Origin: Neorhizobium petrolearium
Lineage (GTDB): Bacteria > Pseudomonadota > Alphaproteobacteria > Rhizobiales > Rhizobiaceae
Length of the DNA: 64,000 nt
Reading direction: 5' to 3'
Assembly: GCF_017873175.1 (NCBI RefSeq)
Contig: NZ_JAGGJW010000008.1
Location: 246,503-310,502, forward strand
The notes under the pieces are model-generated. The model was not told the DNA's origin. It made no database searches and saw only the letters and a list, made by a program, of their open reading frames with translations. The translations under genes were made by a program, and so were the position numbers. Shown here one piece after another: positions 1-9,970 of this stretch (its first letter is position 1; every line of letters starts with the position of its first letter).

Positions 1-2474
1 GGGCCGCGGTCCTGACCTTGCCCCTGGCCCTGCTGCATGGCCTGCATCATCTGCTGCATCATATTCTGGGCGCCCTGACGCAGCGCACTAAGCGCGTTGC
101 CCTGACCCTGGACTGCCTGCTCGCCCTGGCCTTCGCCAAGCGCACGGCCGGCATTGCCCATTTCGCGCTGTGCTTCGCCAAAGCCTTCGCCAGGCTGCAT
201 GCCGAGGTCCTTCAGGCCCTTTTGCAACTCTTCCAGCTTTTTGCCGAGGCCATCCTGTTGCGCCCGGAGGTTTTTCAGCGCCTCGCGAAGCTGTTCGGCC
301 GTCATCTGGTCGGTATTCTGCTGGCCCTGTTGCCCCTGCTGACCTTGTTGTTGGCCTTGCTGCTGCTGGTCTTGCTGTTGGCCCTGCTCGTTGGGCTGCT
401 GGTTCGGATCGCCGCGCTGCATACGGTCGCGCAGCGCCTGGTCCAGCTTGAAGGTCTGGTCCATCAGCCGCTGCTGTTCCTGCATGATCTCGCCGAGCTT
501 GTCGATCTGCTGACGCATCTGGCTGTTCTGCTGTTGGCTCTGCTGCCCGCGCTGCATGCGCCCGGCCTGCAGATTGTTCATCATCCGCTGCATTTCGGAG
601 AGGAGCTGCTGGGCGGCATCGCGATTGCCTGACCGGGCGAGGTTTTCGATCTGGTCCATCATATTCTGCAGATCGCGTTGGCGGATGACGTTCTGGGCCT
701 GCATGTTGTTCGGCGCCTGCGGGGCGTTCTGCATCCGCTGGGCAAGCTCATTCATGAACTGCTGCATGGCTTCGCGCAGTTCCTTCATCAGACGGGCGAT
801 CTCCTCATCCGAGGCTTTGTTCTCAAGTGCTTCGGCAAGATTGCGCTGCGCATCGCGCAGCCGGCGTTCAGCGAGCGACAGATCGCCATCCTCGATGCCG
901 ATCGCTATTTCCCAGAGATAATCGGCGGTGTCTTTGAGCTGTTCTTCGGTGCGGGAAAGCTTCATGCGTTCCTGCGCCGAACGGATCAGCAGGAAATGGG
1001 CGAGATTCGGGATGGTCTCGTCAGGACGGATCGCCAGCGCTTCATTGAGCGCGATGGCGCGCGGCATCTGACGTGTGTCGAGTGCGAAGACCTGGCGTTC
1101 CTCCGCGACGGCTGCTGCAAGCGGTTCGGAGAAACCGCGGGCCGGCAGCACCATTTCATGGGGAGGGCTTCGACCTGTCTGGCCGGCGCCATCCTTGGCG
1201 ACGAGCGTGACCCTGACACGCTTGCCGGCGAGCGGATGCTCGGTCAGGTTCCGGCTCGTCAGACCCTTGACCTCGCGGCTGTTCTGGCGTGGCAGGTTCA
1301 GCCTGTAATCCGGCGGAGGATAGAGCGGGGTTGCCGCCGGATCCTGTTGTTCAACCGGCTCGATCAGCGCATGCGCTTCGCGGATGCCATAATCGTCCTT
1401 ACCGGTGAAGCCGATTTCAAGAGCACCGTTGACGGAGCGTCGTGGCTGTCCGTCGAAGGCGATCTCCGGCGGGCGGTCGGGAATGACTTCGAAGGCCCAG
1501 CTCTGGCCGTTTACGGTCAGGCTGCCGCTCTCGGCGATGTTGAGCGCATAGGTACGCGGCGGCATCTGCTGGTTTATCTGCGGCTGTGCCGGTTGGGCCG
1601 GAGCCTGCTCCGTTGTTTGTGCACCATTCGGCCGCGGCTGTCCGGCCGAAGCTTCGGCGGCCTTTTTGGCCTCCTCGGTGATGAGCGTAACCTCCTCCCC
1701 GCCTGCCTTCGGTGCGAAGATCACCGCTTCGCCACCTTCGCCGCCGGTGACGCGCACGGTGAGTGCGGAGTTCTGGGGGATGGATACGGTATTGACCCCG
1801 GCGTTCACCTCGCGACCGGTCAGGAACACCGGTGCGCGGCCGGTATAGGAAGGCGGCGTCAGCCAGGCGTCGATGCGCAGGTCGGGATTGACGCTCGGTG
1901 CAGGCGGAGCCGCGCGGAACGCATCGGCCGGCGAGCCGCCGCCGTTCGAGAAGGAGTAACCGAGCGCGATTGCAAAGACGAGCGCCGGGACGGCGCGCAG
2001 CGCGAAGCGGTCATGCCTGGCGATATCGGGCTGCGGCAGGCCGGCATCGAGGGCGGCGATGCGTTCAGCCATGCGGATCTGATGTTCCTTCCAGAGCGCC
2101 CTGGAGATGGGCGTCTCAAAGGCCGGCTCATCCTCCTGCACGCCGACCGGCTGGTGAGGCAGGTTGTTGCGGTCTTCGAGAAGACGGTCGGCCTCTTCCG
2201 AGGCCGGCCAGCGCAACCGGCCGAAGGGAAGGATGGAGTAAAGAAAGGCAAGGGAGAAGCCGCCGAGCAGAACCCAGCGCACCCAATCCGGCGCAATGCG
2301 AAAGATCCCGAACCAGGCGACTGACAGGAAGAGCGCTGCTATCCCCAGGGGCGGCAGCAACAGCGGCAAAATCCGCTCGAAAAACAGAACGATCCGCGCG
2401 AAGGAGCGCTTCAGCGCGACACGGCGCGCAAGCGCAGGATGCGATTCGAAGGCACCTTTGCGGATGAAGCTCAT
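1..2474 (-). CDS. DUF4175 / TIGR02302 family envelope protein, C-terminus cut by window edge
   Basis: The minus strand is open from the ATG at 2474 to base 1, so at least 824 residues are present and the stop lies outside the window. GGAG precedes the ATG by about nine bases. Two hydrophobic segments near residues 30-55 and 62-80 anchor the protein, and a third lies near 160-175. A proline-rich extracytoplasmic region follows, then a long helical part full of Q, M and R. The last 200 visible residues contain QQ, GQQ and QGQ runs. This architecture matches the alphaproteobacterial TIGR02302 family, whose function is unknown. It lies downstream of lysA on the same strand, its usual place in rhizobia. 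Confidence 0.85.
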   Translation of the reverse strand, partial: MSFIRKGAFESHPALARRVALKRSFARIVLFFERILPLLLPPLGIAALFLSVAWFGIFRIAPDWVRWVLLGGFSLAFLYSILPFGRLRWPASEEADRLLEDRNNLPHQPVGVQEDEPAFETPISRALWKEHQIRMAERIAALDAGLPQPDIARHDRFALRAVPALVFAIALGYSFSNGGGSPADAFRAAPPAPSVNPDLRIDAWLTPPSYTGRAPVFLTGREVNAGVNTVSIPQNSALTVRVTGGEGGEAVIFAPKAGGEEVTLITEEAKKAAEASAGQPRPNGAQTTEQAPAQPAQPQINQQMPPRTYALNIAESGSLTVNGQSWAFEVIPDRPPEIAFDGQPRRSVNGALEIGFTGKDDYGIREAHALIEPVEQQDPAATPLYPPPDYRLNLPRQNSREVKGLTSRNLTEHPLAGKRVRVTLVAKDGAGQTGRSPPHEMVLPARGFSEPLAAAVAEERQVFALDTRQMPRAIALNEALAIRPDETIPNLAHFLLIRSAQERMKLSRTEEQLKDTADYLWEIAIGIEDGDLSLAERRLRDAQRNLAEALENKASDEEIARLMKELREAMQQFMNELAQRMQNAPQAPNNMQAQNVIRQRDLQNMMDQIENLARSGNRDAAQQLLSEMQRMMNNLQAGRMQRGQQSQQQNSQMRQQIDKLGEIMQEQQRLMDQTFKLDQALRDRMQRGDPNQQPNEQGQQQDQQQQGQQQGQQGQQGQQNTDQMTAEQLREALKNLRAQQDGLGKKLEELQKGLKDLGMQPGEGFGEAQREMGNAGRALGEGQGEQAVQGQGNALSALRQGAQNMMQQMMQAMQQGQGQGQDRG

Positions 2475-2609
2475 GCGGTCCGTCTCCAGTCGTGGCGGCG
2501 CAAATCAAGCTTTAACGATAACGATCTTTGTGGCGAAGACGAGGGCAGGGGGCGTTTCACCCCCCAAATTTTCCGGTCTTTCCCCGAAAAGTGAACGGAT
2601 GTTAACCCG

Positions 2610-3878
2610 TCACGCCAGCCATGCGGGCACAGAATCGAGACCGATAAGCTCTTCATAGGTGCCGCGCGGGCGCACGACGTGGAATTCGCTGCCCTTCACC
2701 AGGACTTCCGGCACCAGCAGGCGGGAGTTATAGGTTCCCGCCTGGACGGCCCCATAGGCACCGGCCGACGCGACGGCGATCAGGTCGCCCGGCTTCGGCG
2801 CCGCCATTTCACGGTCGAGCGCCAGATAGTCGCCGGTCTCGCAGACCGGACCGACAACATCGGCCTTGATGCGGGGGGCATCGGCAGAGGGCACGATGAC
2901 GGGGCGGATCATGTGATAGGCGTCGTAAAGCGTCGGGCGGATCAGGTCGTTCATCGCGCCGTCGACGATCACGAAACTCTTCTCGCCGCTATCCTTCACA
3001 TAGATGACCTCGGTCACCAGAATGCCGGCATTGCCGACAATCAGGCGGCCGGGCTCGGTAACGATCCTGCAGTTCAGCGAGCGGAGCTGGCGCTTGACCG
3101 TATCGGCATAGGCGTCGGGAAGCGGCGGCGGGTTGTTGTCGTCCTTATAGGGGATGCCCAGGCCTCCGCCGATATCCACGTGGTCGATGCGATGACCGTC
3201 GGCCCGCAGCGTGTCGACGAGCTCACGGAGCAGCCGGAAGGCATCGTCGAATGGCTCAAGCTCGGTGATCTGGCTGCCTATGTGCATGTCGATGCCGGTC
3301 ACCTCGATACCGGGCAGGGTCGCGGCATGGGCGTAGACGTCACGGGCGCGTTCGTAGGAAATGCCGAACTTGTTTTCCTTCTTGCCAGTGGAAATCTTCG
3401 CGTGGGTGCGGGCGTCGACGTCCGGATTGATGCGGAAGGAAACATGCGCCTTCTTTCCCATCTTTCGGGCGCGCAGGTTGAGCACTTCCAGTTCCGGCTC
3501 CGATTCGACGTTGAAGCAGTAGATGCCGGCTTCCAGCGCGAGATCCATTTCCTGCACCGTCTTGCCGACGCCGGAGAACATGATACGGCTCGCAGGAATG
3601 CCGGCCGCCAGCGCGCGGCGCAGTTCGCCGCCGGAAACCACGTCTACACCTGCGCCAAGACGTCCCAGTGTCTTGAGCACCGCCTGGTTGGAATTCGCCT
3701 TCATCGCATAGCAGATCATGGTGTCCACGTCGGCAAAAGCCTGGGCGAAGACCTTGTAATGGCGCTCCAGCGTCGCGGTGGAATAGACGTAGAAGGGCGT
3801 GCCGACAGCCTTTGCGATCTCCGGGATCGGCACGTTTTCGGCGTGCAGGACGCCGTCGATATAGTGGAAATGGTTCAC
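2610..3878 (-). CDS. lysA: Diaminopimelate decarboxylase
   Basis: Decarboxylates meso-diaminopimelate to L-lysine, the last step of lysine synthesis, using pyridoxal phosphate. The 422-residue product is normal length for the family. Visible are the N-terminal barrel with the PLP lysine in CYAMKAN (about residue 60), the glycine loop GGGLG, and the C-terminal CETGDYLA segment that supplies active-site residues. I chose a GTG start reading V-N-H-F-H-Y; the open frame runs further upstream but would enter the preceding lipoprotein gene. Only 16 bases separate it from that gene, so argH, lipoprotein, lysA and the DUF4175 gene are probably cotranscribed. Confidence 0.96.
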   Translation of the reverse strand: MNHFHYIDGVLHAENVPIPEIAKAVGTPFYVYSTATLERHYKVFAQAFADVDTMICYAMKANSNQAVLKTLGRLGAGVDVVSGGELRRALAAGIPASRIMFSGVGKTVQEMDLALEAGIYCFNVESEPELEVLNLRARKMGKKAHVSFRINPDVDARTHAKISTGKKENKFGISYERARDVYAHAATLPGIEVTGIDMHIGSQITELEPFDDAFRLLRELVDTLRADGHRIDHVDIGGGLGIPYKDDNNPPPLPDAYADTVKRQLRSLNCRIVTEPGRLIVGNAGILVTEVIYVKDSGEKSFVIVDGAMNDLIRPTLYDAYHMIRPVIVPSADAPRIKADVVGPVCETGDYLALDREMAAPKPGDLIAVASAGAYGAVQAGTYNSRLLVPEVLVKGSEFHVVRPRGTYEELIGLDSVPAWLA

Positions 3879-3894
3879 GTCAAAACTCGAAAAA

Positions 3895-4104
3895 TCAAAG
3901 AAGCGGGTCGAGCACGAAGGGCTTGTCGGCGACAGGCTCCGGTTTCTTCTGCTCACCCGGCCTGGTGACCTTGCGGATGTTCTGCTGTTCCACCGGCGTG
4001 CTCGGGCGGTCGAGATCGCCCTTGCGGCCGCAGCCCGCGACGACGATGCCGGCAAGGCTCAGCACAAACGCTATGCGGGCAATATTCACCAGGGGTTTCG
4101 ACAT
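3895..4104 (-). CDS. Small LptM-like lipoprotein
   Basis: A 69-residue lipoprotein. The hydrophobic signal ends in a lipobox V-A-G-C, followed by GRKGDL and a short proline- and charge-rich tail. C-G-x-K-G-x-L after the signal is typical of the LptM/YifL family, which in enterobacteria assists oxidative maturation of the LptD translocon. In many alphaproteobacteria this gene sits immediately upstream of lysA, as here. The ATG at 4104 is preceded by a GAAGAAGG stretch; a GTG seven codons upstream is an alternative. The role in LPS export is inferred from the family. Confidence 0.8.
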   Translation of the reverse strand: MSKPLVNIARIAFVLSLAGIVVAGCGRKGDLDRPSTPVEQQNIRKVTRPGEQKKPEPVADKPFVLDPLL

Positions 4105-4192
4105 TCTCTTGACCTTCTTCGGCACGGCTTGAGGGAACTGTCATAGCGAAGTTCCACTCGCTTGTGCAGTGTCATTCCGGCATCAATTGATC

Positions 4193-5596
4193 TCAGTTGC
4201 GGGCGCGCCACCAGGCGATCTGCTTCCTCACTTCCGAAGGCGCGGTGCCGCCGAAGCTCGTGCGGCTGGCGACCGAGGCATCGACCGATAGCACATCGAA
4301 GACTTTTTCCGTGATCGCGGAGTTGATCGACTGGAGCTCCTCGAGCGAGAGCCCGGCCAGTTCGCAGCCCTTTTGCTCGGCCAGAGCCACCGCGCGGCCG
4401 GTGACATGATGGGCGTCGCGGAAGGGCAGGCCGGCTTCACGCACCAGCCAGTCGGCAAGGTCGGTCGCGGTCGAATAACCGGAACCGGCAGCGGCGCGCA
4501 TCCGGTCGGCGCGGATCGTCATATCGCGCATCATGCCGGTCATGGCGGCGATCGCGAGTTCGAGGTTCTCGGCGGCGTCGAAGACCTGTTCCTTGTCTTC
4601 CTGCATGTCCTTGGAATAGGCGAGCGGCAGGCCCTTCATGACGGTCAGAAGCGCCACCAGCGAGCCGTTGATGCGGCCGGTCTTGGCGCGCACCAGTTCG
4701 GCCGCATCCGGGTTCTTCTTCTGCGGCATGATCGAGGAGCCGGTCGAAAACGCGTCCGAGAGACGCACGAAGCCGAATTGCGGCGTCGACCAGATGACGA
4801 TCTCTTCGGCAAGGCGGGAGAGGTGCACGGCGCAGATTGCGGCAACGGACAGGAATTCCAGCGCGAAATCGCGGTCGGAAACGGTGTCGATCGAGTTGCG
4901 GGTCGGCTCGCGGAAGCCGAGCGCCTTGGCCGTCATGTGGCGGTCGATCGGGAATCCGGTGCCTGCGAGTGCGGCAGCGCCGATCGGGCTTTCGTCGAGA
5001 TGGTCGATCGCGTGGCGCACGCGGGCGCGGTCACGGCCGAACATTTCCACATAGGCCATGCAGTGATGGCCGAAGGTCACCGGTTGGGCGGTCTGCAGAT
5101 GCGTGAAGCCCGGCATGACCGTTTCGGCATGCTCTTCTGCGCGATCCAAAAAGGCGGCGATCAGGTCAGTCAGCATCCGCTCGGTCTTGGCGAGCTCTTC
5201 CTTGACCCACAGGCGGAAATCGAGCGCCACTTGGTCGTTGCGGGAGCGGGCGGTATGCAGGCGGCCGGCGGCGGAACCGATCAAGGTGGCCAGCCGCGCC
5301 TCGATGTTCATGTGGATGTCCTCGAGCTTTCTGGAGAATTCGAACTTTCCGCTCTCGATCTCTGACATGATCGTGTTCAGGCCGGACAAGATCTTGTCTT
5401 TATCTTCGCTAGAAATGATGCCTTTCTCCGCCAGCATGGTCGCATGCGCTATAGAGCCGCGGATATCCTGGGCATAGAGCTTCTTGTCGAAACCGATCGA
5501 GGCATTTATCTCCTCCATGATCGCGTCCGGTCCCGAAGCGAAGCGCCCGCCCCACATCTGGTTGGAAGATGCCGCGTCCTTCGTGCCCTCGGTCAT
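4193..5596 (-). CDS. argH: Argininosuccinate lyase
   Basis: Cleaves argininosuccinate to arginine and fumarate in the last step of arginine synthesis. The 467-residue product starts with the characteristic N-x-M-W-G-G-R-F segment and carries the fumarase/aspartase superfamily signature [11 protein letters not shown] near residue 285, which includes the mobile catalytic serine loop. Length and motif order are normal. It heads the minus-strand group that continues into the lipoprotein gene and lysA. Its start is only about 24 bases from the divergent tlpA start, so the two promoters must overlap the other gene or lie within this short interval. Confidence 0.97.
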   Translation of the reverse strand: MTEGTKDAASSNQMWGGRFASGPDAIMEEINASIGFDKKLYAQDIRGSIAHATMLAEKGIISSEDKDKILSGLNTIMSEIESGKFEFSRKLEDIHMNIEARLATLIGSAAGRLHTARSRNDQVALDFRLWVKEELAKTERMLTDLIAAFLDRAEEHAETVMPGFTHLQTAQPVTFGHHCMAYVEMFGRDRARVRHAIDHLDESPIGAAALAGTGFPIDRHMTAKALGFREPTRNSIDTVSDRDFALEFLSVAAICAVHLSRLAEEIVIWSTPQFGFVRLSDAFSTGSSIMPQKKNPDAAELVRAKTGRINGSLVALLTVMKGLPLAYSKDMQEDKEQVFDAAENLELAIAAMTGMMRDMTIRADRMRAAAGSGYSTATDLADWLVREAGLPFRDAHHVTGRAVALAEQKGCELAGLSLEELQSINSAITEKVFDVLSVDASVASRTSFGGTAPSEVRKQIAWWRARN

Positions 5597-5620
5597 GGTG
5601 CCTAAGTCCTGGAGTAGTTG

Positions 5621-6283
5621 ATGACGACCAAAAGACCTTTCGGCCTTCCTTCCGCCCGGTTGATCGTGATTGCCGCCGTTCTCGGAATTCTCGCCGGCGC
5701 CGTGGCGGTATACGTGAGGAATATGGGGTCTGGCAATGGTGAGGATGCCCTGTTGGCGGGATCATCCGGCGCCTGCGAGGGCGCGGTCGAGAAGGTGAAG
5801 TCCGTCTCGCAGTTCTCCAGGGGTCAGGTTGCCGCCATGGTCGCCGCGCAGCCGCCTCGGCCGCTCGATCTCGCTTTCAAAGGCCCTGACGGAAGGGACC
5901 TCAAGACCGCCGATTTCGCCGGCAAGACCGTGCTTCTCAATCTGTGGGCCACCTGGTGCGGTCCCTGCCGCGAAGAAATGCCGGCGCTGAACGCACTTCA
6001 GAAGGAGATGGGCGACGCGGATTTCGAGGTCGTGGCTGTCAATATCGACACGGGCGGTGACGAAAAGCCGAAGGCGTTCCTCGTCGAATACGGTGTCGAT
6101 CAGCTTGGCTATTATCGCGACAGTTCGATGGGCGTCTTCAATAGCTTGAAAAAAGAGGGCCTCGCCTTCGGCCTGCCGGTGACGCTGATCATGGACAAAA
6201 AGGGCTGCCTGATCTCGGCCATGAACGGTCCGGCGGCCTGGGACAGCCCGGACGCCAAGGCGCTGATCACGGCTGCGAAATAG
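5621..6283 (+). CDS. tlpA: Thiol:disulfide interchange protein TlpA
   Basis: A membrane-anchored periplasmic thioredoxin-like protein. In rhizobia TlpA reduces partners needed for cytochrome oxidase copper-centre assembly. Residues about 10-30 form one N-terminal membrane anchor. The thioredoxin domain carries the active site W-C-G-P-C near residue 110 and the cis-proline segment L-P-V-T near residue 186. Two further cysteines lie outside the active site, one near residue 50 and one near the C-terminus. GGAG lies six bases before the ATG at 5621; a TTG one codon upstream is possible but less likely. The gene is divergent from argH. Confidence 0.92.
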   Translation: MTTKRPFGLPSARLIVIAAVLGILAGAVAVYVRNMGSGNGEDALLAGSSGACEGAVEKVKSVSQFSRGQVAAMVAAQPPRPLDLAFKGPDGRDLKTADFAGKTVLLNLWATWCGPCREEMPALNALQKEMGDADFEVVAVNIDTGGDEKPKAFLVEYGVDQLGYYRDSSMGVFNSLKKEGLAFGLPVTLIMDKKGCLISAMNGPAAWDSPDAKALITAAK

Positions 6284-6302
6284 TCCTGTCTTTGGACACC
6301 GC

Positions 6303-6959
6303 TCAGTAAAGCGGCGCCAGATCCACTCCGTAGAAGAGGCCGCGGCCAACCCGGCCTTCGCTCCGTTCGACCGAGATACCGAATTCGGCTGCGATCTCCC
6401 TGACGATTGCGGCTTTGATATTGGCGTCCACCCCGGCCTTGTAGGTCAGCTTGTAGTCGAGGTCCGCTTTGAAGACAGCACGGACGATATGGGCATTGGC
6501 TTTCTCGCGCTGCTTCCTCAGTATATTCCTGCATTCGGGTCCAAGACTGTTCTCGATCATCTCGAGTTTATCCAACCCGTATTCCTGATATTCGATATTG
6601 CTGAACTTCATCGTCAGGTTGCTGACATAGCTGGCGCTGACGCCGAGCCCCAGCGCCTTGAGATTGTCCGCGCTGAACGAGAAATTTTTCGCGCTGCCGA
6701 AGTCGGTGATCTCGGCACCGGATTTTTCGGGGTTTCCGGGAAACTTCACGAATTCCGGCGAGCAGATGTAGCCAAGGGATACGTCCTGCTTGTCGTTGTA
6801 GGCGTTCGCCCGTTTCCAGACGATGTTACCCGGGCCATAATTGGTGCTGGGCGGGACCGTCGTCAGGTAGCCCGCCTTTCTGACAATGGTCCTTGGGTTT
6901 TCGGAAGTGCAGCCGCAGATCAAGGCAGCGGCCAGGACGAGAATTGAGCATTTGTGCAT
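6303..6959 (-). CDS. Hypothetical lipoprotein
   Basis: A 218-residue protein with a short positively charged N-terminus, a hydrophobic segment and a lipobox-like I-C-G-C at residues 14-17, so it is probably lipidated. Start support is good: GGGGGA precedes the ATG by six to seven bases. The body is mixed and soluble-looking with no recognised domain. A pair of cysteines lies near residues 66 and 145. The gene converges with tlpA with a 19-base gap, and no partner suggests a role. I do not recognise the family. Confidence 0.7.
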   Translation of the reverse strand: MHKCSILVLAAALICGCTSENPRTIVRKAGYLTTVPPSTNYGPGNIVWKRANAYNDKQDVSLGYICSPEFVKFPGNPEKSGAEITDFGSAKNFSFSADNLKALGLGVSASYVSNLTMKFSNIEYQEYGLDKLEMIENSLGPECRNILRKQREKANAHIVRAVFKADLDYKLTYKAGVDANIKAAIVREIAAEFGISVERSEGRVGRGLFYGVDLAPLY

Positions 6960-7079
6960 TGATGATCCCCCGAGTCGATGACGACAATGTAGGGATCACA
7001 CGTATCGCGTGTCTACTTACCGAGTAAATCCTAAGGCTGCATTTGGCGAGGCATCAGGTTGTCTCCGGCAATGCCCATT

Positions 7080-7961
7080 TCAGCGCGTCGGCACCGGCGT
7101 CTCGCCGCGATAGTCGTAGAAGCCGCGGCCGGATTTGCGACCGAGCCAGCCGGCCTCGACATATTTTACGAGGAGCGGGCAGGGGCGGTATTTCGAATCA
7201 GCCAAGCCGTCGTGCAGCACCTGCATGATCGACAGGCAGGTGTCGAGACCGATGAAGTCGGCGAGTTGGAGCGGACCCATCGGATGGTTGGCGCCGAGCT
7301 TCATCGCCGTGTCGATGGCTTCCACCGAGCCTACGCCCTCGTAAAGCGTATAGATCGCCTCGTTGATCATCGGCAGCAGGATGCGGTTGACGATGAAGGC
7401 CGGAAAATCTTCCGCGACCGTTGCCGTTTTTTCGAGCGTCGCCACGTAGTCCTTGGCGGCCTTGAAGGTCGGCTCGTCGGTAGCGATGCCGCGCACCAGT
7501 TCCACAAGCTTCATCACCGGCACCGGGTTCATGAAATGGATACCCATGAACCGTTCCGGGCGGTCGGTGGCGGAGGCGAGCCGCGTGATGGAGAGCGACG
7601 AGGTGTTTGTGGCAAGCAGGGCATCCGGTTTCAGGACCGGACAGACCTGAGCGTAGATCTTGCGCTTGACGCTTTCATCTTCGGTCGCGGCCTCGATTAC
7701 CATGTCCATGGGGGCGAGGTCGTTCAGATCGGCGGAGCCGGAAATGAGGGAAAGCGCTGCCTTCCGCTCTTCGTCACTCAGTTTTCCGCTGCTTACCTGC
7801 CGGGCGAGATTGCCGTTGATGGTGGCAAGTGCCGCTTCGATCCGGTCCTTGGAAAGGTCGTACATCTGCACCTTGTAGCCGGCAAGCGCCGAAACATGTG
7901 CAATGCCGCAGCCCATCTGGCCCGCTCCGATGACGCCGATATTCTTCATGGCCGAACTCAT
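7080..7961 (-). CDS. 3-hydroxybutyryl-CoA dehydrogenase
   Basis: NAD(P)-dependent oxidation of (S)-3-hydroxyacyl-CoA, or the reverse reduction of acetoacetyl-CoA. The 293 residues show the Rossmann dinucleotide site G-A-G-Q-M-G near residue 12, the catalytic region I-H-F-M-N-P-V near residue 140, and the C-terminal dimerisation domain containing N-H-P-M-G-P. Length is standard for the Hbd/PaaH/FadB2 group. It lies downstream of etfB and etfA in the same direction, a common arrangement linking beta-oxidation to electron transfer. I cannot tell from sequence whether it serves short-chain fatty acid degradation or polyhydroxybutyrate metabolism. Confidence 0.92.
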   Translation of the reverse strand: MSSAMKNIGVIGAGQMGCGIAHVSALAGYKVQMYDLSKDRIEAALATINGNLARQVSSGKLSDEERKAALSLISGSADLNDLAPMDMVIEAATEDESVKRKIYAQVCPVLKPDALLATNTSSLSITRLASATDRPERFMGIHFMNPVPVMKLVELVRGIATDEPTFKAAKDYVATLEKTATVAEDFPAFIVNRILLPMINEAIYTLYEGVGSVEAIDTAMKLGANHPMGPLQLADFIGLDTCLSIMQVLHDGLADSKYRPCPLLVKYVEAGWLGRKSGRGFYDYRGETPVPTR

Positions 7962-8025
7962 TGTTCCGTTCCTGGGTTTCTGCTCCCGAGGCGCTGACGC
8001 TAACGTTCGCGTGCGCCGATCTTAT

Positions 8026-8058
8026 GAAAATGCCGGACTACATGGATGCAGTCCGGCA
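8026..8058 (-). terminator. Hairpin between etfA and the hydroxyacyl-CoA dehydrogenase gene
   Basis: A perfect 9-bp inverted repeat (TGCCGGACT / AGTCCGGCA) with a 10-base loop is followed on the minus strand by TTTTC. It could be a weak terminator or attenuator lowering dehydrogenase expression relative to etfBA. The T tract is short, so termination is only suggested. Confidence 0.45.
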
Positions 8059-8130
8059 GATTGTTATTCCGCTATTTGCGGTTTTGCCAGCATTTTTCGC
8101 GCTTGCGAAATGAACAGGCCTTCAAATCGC

Positions 8131-9060
8131 TCACAGCGCCTTTTCAAGCTGTGGCAGGATCTCGAAAAGGTCACCGACAATGCCATAGTCGGCGACCTGG
8201 AAGATCGGTGCTTCCTCGTCCTTGTTGATGGCGACGATGACCTTGGAATCCTTCATGCCGGCGAGATGCTGGATGGCGCCCGAGATACCGGCTGCGATGT
8301 AGAGGTCGGGAGCGACCACCTTGCCGGTCTGACCGACCTGCCAGTCGTTCGGGGCATAGCCCGCATCGACGGCGGCACGGGAGGCGCCGACGGCGGCACC
8401 CAGCTTGTCGGCCACGGGAAGGATGACTTCCTTGAACTTTTCCGCCGAACCGAGAGCCCGACCGCCTGAGATGATGATTTTCGCCGAGGTGAGTTCCGGA
8501 CGCTCCGACGACGAGAGCGCATCCGATACGAAGCTTGAAACGCCCGGGTTCGCCGCTGCCGATACGGTTTCGACCGGAGCGGAGCCGCCCTCGCCGGCCG
8601 CTTGGAAAGAGGCGGTGCGCACCGTGATGACCTTCTTGGCGTCGGTCGTTTGCACCGTCTGGATCGCGTTGCCGGCGTAGATCGGCCGTTTGAACGTATC
8701 GGCGGAGATCACTTCGATGATTTCCGAGACCTGCATGACGTCGAGCAGCGCTGCGACGCGCGGCATGATGTTCTTGGCCGAGGCGGTTGCCGGAGCGATG
8801 ATCGTGTCATAGGCACCAGCCAGCGAGACGACCAGTGCCGCCAGCGGTTCGGCGAGCTTGTTGGCGTAATCGGCGCTGTCGGCGAGCAGGACCTTGGAAA
8901 CGCCGGCAAGTTTGGCCGCCGCATCGGCTGCCGCACTGGCACCGGAGCCGGCGACCAGCACATGCACGTCGCCGCCGATCCTGGAGGCCGCGCTCAGCGC
9001 CTTGGCGGTTTGGTCGGACAGGCTCGAATTGTCGTGTTCTGCCAGAAGAAGAATGGCCAT
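8131..9060 (-). CDS. etfA: Electron transfer flavoprotein alpha subunit
   Basis: Alpha subunit of the FAD- and AMP-containing heterodimer that carries electrons from acyl-CoA and other dehydrogenases to ETF-ubiquinone oxidoreductase. The 309-residue length is normal. The C-terminal FAD-binding domain is clear: SGGRALGS near residue 200, followed by [23 protein letters not shown] and the terminal [10 protein letters not shown] segment. Start support is GGGAG a few bases upstream. It follows etfB by 23 bases and is surely cotranscribed with it. Confidence 0.97.
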   Translation of the reverse strand: MAILLLAEHDNSSLSDQTAKALSAASRIGGDVHVLVAGSGASAAADAAAKLAGVSKVLLADSADYANKLAEPLAALVVSLAGAYDTIIAPATASAKNIMPRVAALLDVMQVSEIIEVISADTFKRPIYAGNAIQTVQTTDAKKVITVRTASFQAAGEGGSAPVETVSAAANPGVSSFVSDALSSSERPELTSAKIIISGGRALGSAEKFKEVILPVADKLGAAVGASRAAVDAGYAPNDWQVGQTGKVVAPDLYIAAGISGAIQHLAGMKDSKVIVAINKDEEAPIFQVADYGIVGDLFEILPQLEKAL

Positions 9061-9083
9061 GATGTTTACTCCCTATCCGTCCC

Positions 9084-9830
9084 TTAGAGCACGCCGGCGG
9101 TCTTGAGGCTGGCGACCAGTTCCTCGACCGACTTTACCTTGACGCCCGCCTTGCGGCCGCCCGGCTCTTCCGTCTTCAGGACCTTCAGCCGCGGCGCGGT
9201 ATCGACGCCGAAATCGCCCGGAGTCTTCTTGTCGAGCGGCTTCTTCTTTGCCTTCATGATGTTCGGCAGCGAGGCATAACGCGGTTCGTTGAGGCGAAGG
9301 TCGGTGGTGATGACCGCCGGCAGCTTGACCTCGATCGTCTGGAGTCCGCCGTCGACTTCGCGGGTCACCTTTGCGGAGCCTTCGGAAAGCTCGATCTTCG
9401 AGGCAAACGTCGCTTGCGCCGAACCGAGGAGGGCCGCCAGCATCTGGCCGGTCTGGTTGGAATCGTCGTCGATCGCCTGCTTGCCGACGATGATCAGGCC
9501 CGGCTGTTCGGCTTCCACGACACCCTTCAGGATCTTGGCGACGGCGAGCGGTTCGACCACGTCGTCGGTTTCGACCAGGATCGCCCGGTCGGCGCCCATG
9601 GCGAGCGCGGTGCGCAAAGTCTCTTCCGCCTTGGCCGGGCCGATCGACACGACCACCACTTCTTCCGCCTTGCCCGCTTCCTTCAGTCGCAGAGCCTCTT
9701 CGACGGAAATCTCGTCGAACGGGTTCATCGACATCTTCACGTTCTGAAGCTCGACACCCGTGCCGTCCGCCTTCACTCGGATCTTCACGTTGTAATCGAC
9801 AACTCGCTTCACAGGCACCAGGATCTTCAT
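9084..9830 (-). CDS. etfB: Electron transfer flavoprotein beta subunit
   Basis: Beta subunit of the electron transfer flavoprotein; it binds AMP and packs against EtfA. The start [14 protein letters not shown], 249 residues, is typical. An upstream in-frame ATG would add 14 non-conserved residues, and AGGA sits five bases before the chosen ATG. Family marks include the [11 protein letters not shown] stretch near residue 38 and the ETF-beta signature [24 protein letters not shown] segment around residues 155-175. It is the first gene of the etfB-etfA pair. Confidence 0.97.
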   Translation of the reverse strand: MKILVPVKRVVDYNVKIRVKADGTGVELQNVKMSMNPFDEISVEEALRLKEAGKAEEVVVVSIGPAKAEETLRTALAMGADRAILVETDDVVEPLAVAKILKGVVEAEQPGLIIVGKQAIDDDSNQTGQMLAALLGSAQATFASKIELSEGSAKVTREVDGGLQTIEVKLPAVITTDLRLNEPRYASLPNIMKAKKKPLDKKTPGDFGVDTAPRLKVLKTEEPGGRKAGVKVKSVEELVASLKTAGVL

Positions 9831-9970
9831 GGGGTCCTTCCTCGACTTCTCACCGGCGGCAAATTGCGACATTCACCGCTTCCTCATTTGTCAGTGGGCG
9901 ACATGGATACGCATTTTTCGCGCGACTGCAACGCGGATTTGCAGTCAAAGCTTGCCGTTTTCTCATACAT

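Noticed and set aside
678..2324. Long plus-strand open frame opposite the DUF4175 gene
   Set aside because: It is antisense to a clear envelope protein gene, its translation has no recognisable domain, and high G+C makes long antisense frames common.
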